From JAQUQI01 sp041650035 (GTDB lineage: Bacteria > Omnitrophota > Gorgyraeia > JABMRG01): 15,976 nt of DNA. A model generated the notes under the pieces. That model saw nothing but the letters and a program-made list of their open reading frames with translations, searched no databases and was not told where the DNA came from. The number at the start of each line of letters is the position of its first letter. The first letter of the stretch is position 1. Made by a program: the position numbers and the translations under genes. Shown here one piece after another: positions 13,530-15,976 of this stretch. The stretch covers positions 1-15,976 of the forward strand of contig JBAZLY010000027.1 in the NCBI GenBank assembly GCA_041650035.1, given 5' to 3'.

Positions 13530-13916
13530 GTGGCAAAAAAACCGAAGGCGAAAAAAAAGATTAAGCGCAATGTGCCGCACGGCCTTGCCTATATACTCGC
13601 GACATTCAACAATACGATAGTGACCATAACTGATTTGCAGGGTAATACCTTATGCTGGGCAACAAGCGGCGGAAGCGGTTTCAAGGGCTCAAAGAAATCA
13701 ACACCCTTTGCCGCCCAGATAGCGGCCGATAAGGCGGCGAAAAGGGCCAGGGATTTTGGTATGCAAAAGATAGATGTCTTTGTGAAAGGCCCCGGCGCCG
13801 GGAGGGAATCAACGATCAGGGCCATACAGGCCGCCGGTTTGCAGGTAAATTCAATTACGGATACAACTCCTATACCTCATAATGGCTGCAGGCCGCCAAA
13901 GAGGAGAAGGGTATAA
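13530..13916 (+). CDS. rpsK: Small-subunit ribosomal protein S11, GTG start
   Basis: S11 is in the 30S platform near the mRNA exit and the E-site codon. The 128-residue product has a basic start (KKPKAKKKIKRNVPHGLAY), then ATFNNTIVTITDLQGNT, SGGSGFKGSKKSTPFAAQ, and VKGPGAGRESTIRAIQAAGL. It ends with the invariant TPIPHNGCRPPKRRRV, whose Asn-Gly in E. coli forms an isoaspartate. The start is GTG 13530 with AGGAG (13517-13521) eight bases upstream. It is 24 bases after rpsM and 96 before rpsD. Confidence 0.97.
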   Translation: MAKKPKAKKKIKRNVPHGLAYILATFNNTIVTITDLQGNTLCWATSGGSGFKGSKKSTPFAAQIAADKAAKRARDFGMQKIDVFVKGPGAGRESTIRAIQAAGLQVNSITDTTPIPHNGCRPPKRRRV

Positions 13917-14012
13917 TAGCGTTTTTAACAGGTTTTTCGTTTATGGCGATGAAGCATCCGGCGTAAGCGCGTGTTTGATAAAGCATATTCTTATAAAATC
14001 AAGGAGCAGTTA

Positions 14013-14642
14013 ATGGCGAGAAATACGGCAGCTATGTGCAGGTTATGCAGGAGGGAAGGCATAAAGCTTTTTTTAAAAGGCCCGCGCTGTGTAAGCGAGA
14101 AATGTTCTTTCAATAGAAGGGGCTATAATCCCGGACAACACGGCCGCAGCAGAAGAGGCAAGGTATCGGATTACGGGTTGCAGCTTAGGGAAAAGCAAAA
14201 GGTAAAACGTATTTACGGTATATTTGAAAGGCAGTTCAGGGGTTACTTTGAAAAGGCCGAGAGGCAAAAGGGTGTAACCGGAGAGATGCTCTTGCAAAAT
14301 CTGGAGAGGCGGCTTGATAATGTGGTCTTTCGCGCGTGCTTTGCCTCATCCCGCGCTCAAGCTAGGCAGATGGTAAAGCATAATTCCATTTGTGTCAACA
14401 ATGAATCCGTGAATGTCCCTTCGTTTCAGGTAAGAAAAGGCGATGTTATCAGCCTGAAGGTCAAGCCTGAAGGCGCGAAGAAGGCAGAAGAGAGCCTTAA
14501 GCTAAATAAGGACAAGGGCCTGCCTAAATGGCTGACCCTTAATGACGCGCAGTTTTCCGCCACGGTTAAAGAGCTTCCCTCGAGAGACGATATAGGATTT
14601 CCCGTGCAAGAACAGCTTATCGTCGAGCTTTATTCTAAATAA
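14013..14642 (+). CDS. rpsD: Small-subunit ribosomal protein S4, zinc type
   Basis: S4 binds 16S rRNA first in the 5' domain and in E. coli represses the alpha operon. Start ATG 14013 with AAGGAG (14001-14006) six bases upstream gives 209 residues; an in-frame GTG at 13971 would add 14 with no conserved sequence. The N-terminus has a zinc site: C9, C12, C26 and C31 in MCRLCRREG and GPRCVSEKC. RRGYNPGQHG follows. The S4 RNA-binding domain starts near residue 97 with LERRLDNVVFR, then SRAQARQMVKHNSICVNN. The ending FPVQEQLIVELYSK is normal. The 96-base gap before it has only a small GATG-aag-CATC repeat. Confidence 0.97.
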   Translation: MARNTAAMCRLCRREGIKLFLKGPRCVSEKCSFNRRGYNPGQHGRSRRGKVSDYGLQLREKQKVKRIYGIFERQFRGYFEKAERQKGVTGEMLLQNLERRLDNVVFRACFASSRAQARQMVKHNSICVNNESVNVPSFQVRKGDVISLKVKPEGAKKAEESLKLNKDKGLPKWLTLNDAQFSATVKELPSRDDIGFPVQEQLIVELYSK

Positions 14643-14685
14643 AGAATGCCAAGAATACATATATTAAACAATAGGAGCAGATAAT

Positions 14686-15657
14686 ATGGGAATAGCCTGG
14701 AGAAATTTTGAAATGCCCAAACTTTTAAAGGCAAACGATAATACCCTTACTGATATATATGGTGAATTCGTTGCTGAACCGTTTGAAAGAGGTTATGGCA
14801 CCACGCTCGGTAACAGCCTAAGGAGGGTCCTGCTGTCATCTATCGAGGGGACTGCCGTTACCAGCATTAAGATCGAAGGGATTGCCCATGAATTTGGTTC
14901 TATACCCGGCGTCATGGAAGATGTTACACAGATAATTTTGAACATCAAAAGCCTTGTTCTTAGGAGCCATACATCTGCTCCAAAGCCGTTATTTATCAAG
15001 ATACACCGCAAGGGGGCTGTCACGGCGAATGATATAATATCGGATGAAACCATAGATATCATAAACCCGGGTCTGCATATAGCGACCCTCAACAAAGATG
15101 CCATGCTGAACATTGAGATGGAGATAGGAAAGGGGCGCGGTTACGTGCTTGCCGAAGGGAATAAGAAAGAAGGCCAGGCGATAGGCGTAATCGCGATAGA
15201 TTCGCTGTTTAGCCCTGTTACCAAGGTAAACTTTCTTGTTGAGGATACAAGGGTTGGACAGGTTACCGATTATGACAAGCTTACGCTGAAGGTCTGGACA
15301 AACGGTGCTGTTACGCCTAAAGAGGCGTTATTATACGGTTCCAATGTTTTACAAAGGCACCTTGACATATTTGTCAATTTCGGAAAATTGCCTGAGGATC
15401 TGGAGATTGTTGATGAACCGCAGGAAGACGCCGAGTTGGTCGAGAAGCTTAAGATGCCTGTTTCAGAACTGGAGCTTTCCGTCAGAAGCGCAAATTGCCT
15501 CGAAAAGGCGAAGCTTAAGACTATTGGAGACGTTGTGTCAAAGACTGAAAGCGAAATGCTTAAGTATAGGAATTTCGGCAAGAAATCACTGACGGAGATC
15601 GTGGGAGTATTGGAGAGTATGGGCTTTTCCCTCGGGATGAAGATAAAGAAGAAATAA
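14686..15657 (+). CDS. rpoA: DNA-directed RNA polymerase subunit alpha
   Basis: Alpha dimers are the scaffold for RNA polymerase assembly. The 323-residue product has the N-terminal assembly domain with FERGYGTTLGNSLRRVLLSS (residues 33-52) and the IEGIAHEFGSIPGVMEDV segment, then a linker near residues 245-258 and a C-terminal domain with two helix-hairpin-helix motifs. In the latter, R267, N270 and C271 (in RSANCL) match the E. coli residues that contact UP elements. The C-terminus ends in KIKKK. Start ATG 14686 follows AGGAG (14673-14677). It lies between rpsD and rplQ as is standard. Confidence 0.97.
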   Translation: MGIAWRNFEMPKLLKANDNTLTDIYGEFVAEPFERGYGTTLGNSLRRVLLSSIEGTAVTSIKIEGIAHEFGSIPGVMEDVTQIILNIKSLVLRSHTSAPKPLFIKIHRKGAVTANDIISDETIDIINPGLHIATLNKDAMLNIEMEIGKGRGYVLAEGNKKEGQAIGVIAIDSLFSPVTKVNFLVEDTRVGQVTDYDKLTLKVWTNGAVTPKEALLYGSNVLQRHLDIFVNFGKLPEDLEIVDEPQEDAELVEKLKMPVSELELSVRSANCLEKAKLKTIGDVVSKTESEMLKYRNFGKKSLTEIVGVLESMGFSLGMKIKKK

Positions 15658-15678
15658 AACTGGAGAAAGATATAGAGT

Positions 15679-15976
15679 ATGAGACATGCTAAACTTAACA
15701 AGAGATTGGGCAGGAATCGTTCGCAGAGAAAACAGCTGATGAGGTCTCTGGTAAGAGGGCTGTTTATATCCTACAGCATCAAGACGACGCTTGTAAAAGC
15801 GAAACAGGCAGGCAGGCTTGCCGAGAAGGTTATTAGTTACGCGAAGTCCGCGGCACTAAAGGATATTAGGGCCATTGATGCTATTCTTCAGGATAAGGCG
15901 CTTACGCGTAAGGTTGTGAGCCTGGTGGCGCCCTTGTCCAAGGACAGAATCGGCGGCTATACCAGGATTATCAGGG
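15679..15976 (+). CDS. rplQ: Large-subunit ribosomal protein L17, 3' end outside window
   Basis: L17 lies near the exit of the 50S tunnel. About 99 residues are visible and the reading frame is open to the window edge. The start ATG 15679 gives MRHAKLNKRLGRNRSQRKQL, followed by RSLVRGLFISYSIKTTLVKA and RLAEKVISYAKS, the family N-terminal domain. The end of the visible part, LSKDRIGGYTRII, matches the conserved part of L17 before its last strand. The Shine-Dalgarno is weak (GGAGAAAG from 15662, far from the ATG). It is 21 bases after rpoA, as the last gene of the alpha block. Confidence 0.95.
   Translation, partial: MRHAKLNKRLGRNRSQRKQLMRSLVRGLFISYSIKTTLVKAKQAGRLAEKVISYAKSAALKDIRAIDAILQDKALTRKVVSLVAPLSKDRIGGYTRIIR

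Noticed and set aside
13971..14012. Upstream GTG start for S4.
   Set aside because: ATG 14013 has AAGGAG at ideal spacing and gives the standard MARN-type N-terminus and 209 residues.

Overview
The window is one uninterrupted stretch of the bacterial tuf-S10-spc-alpha ribosomal protein supercluster, with every gene on the + strand. It opens inside the last codons of tuf (EF-Tu). The order is then rpsJ-rplC-rplD-rplW-rplB-rpsS-rplV-rpsC-rplP-rpmC-rpsQ (S10 block), rplN-rplX-rplE-rpsN-rpsH-rplF-rplR-rpsE-rplO-secY (spc block), adk-map-infA-rpmJ (export and processing genes plus IF1 and L36), and rpsM-rpsK-rpsD-rpoA-rplQ (alpha block). It runs off the right edge inside rplQ. No gene-free stretch exceeds 300 bases; the largest gaps are about 95-140 bases. 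There is no mobile element, CRISPR array, tRNA, rRNA or defence system.

The cell is a bacterium: EF-Tu, IF1, SecY with adk and map, and the alpha subunit with a C-terminal domain all say so. It has moderate GC, and its genes use AGG for arginine and ATA for isoleucine heavily even in ribosomal protein genes. rpmD (L30) is missing from its usual place between rpsE and rplO. All the zinc-site proteins (S14, L24, L36, S4, adenylate kinase) are in the cysteine form. These traits fit an uncultivated lineage near the PVC/Omnitrophota group, but that placement is an impression from protein style and cannot be proven here.

The genes make most of the ribosome's core, the translocon (SecY), the enzyme that removes initiator Met (MetAP), adenylate kinase, IF1 and the RNA polymerase alpha subunit. 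Two runs are packed with overlapping stop/start codons (rpsC through rplN, and secY through infA), which suggests translational coupling. Other junctions (tuf-rpsJ, rplW-rplB, rplE-rpsN, rpsN-rpsH, rpmJ-rpsM) have gaps of 50-140 bases with inverted repeats that could be autoregulatory RNA structures.

The gene content is ordinary and I see no new system. The observations most worth checking are: a pseudoknot-shaped pairing before rpsN, a long hairpin before rpsH, a possible anti-Shine-Dalgarno switch before rpsM, and non-ATG start codons that occur in half of the small-subunit genes but in none of the large-subunit genes.
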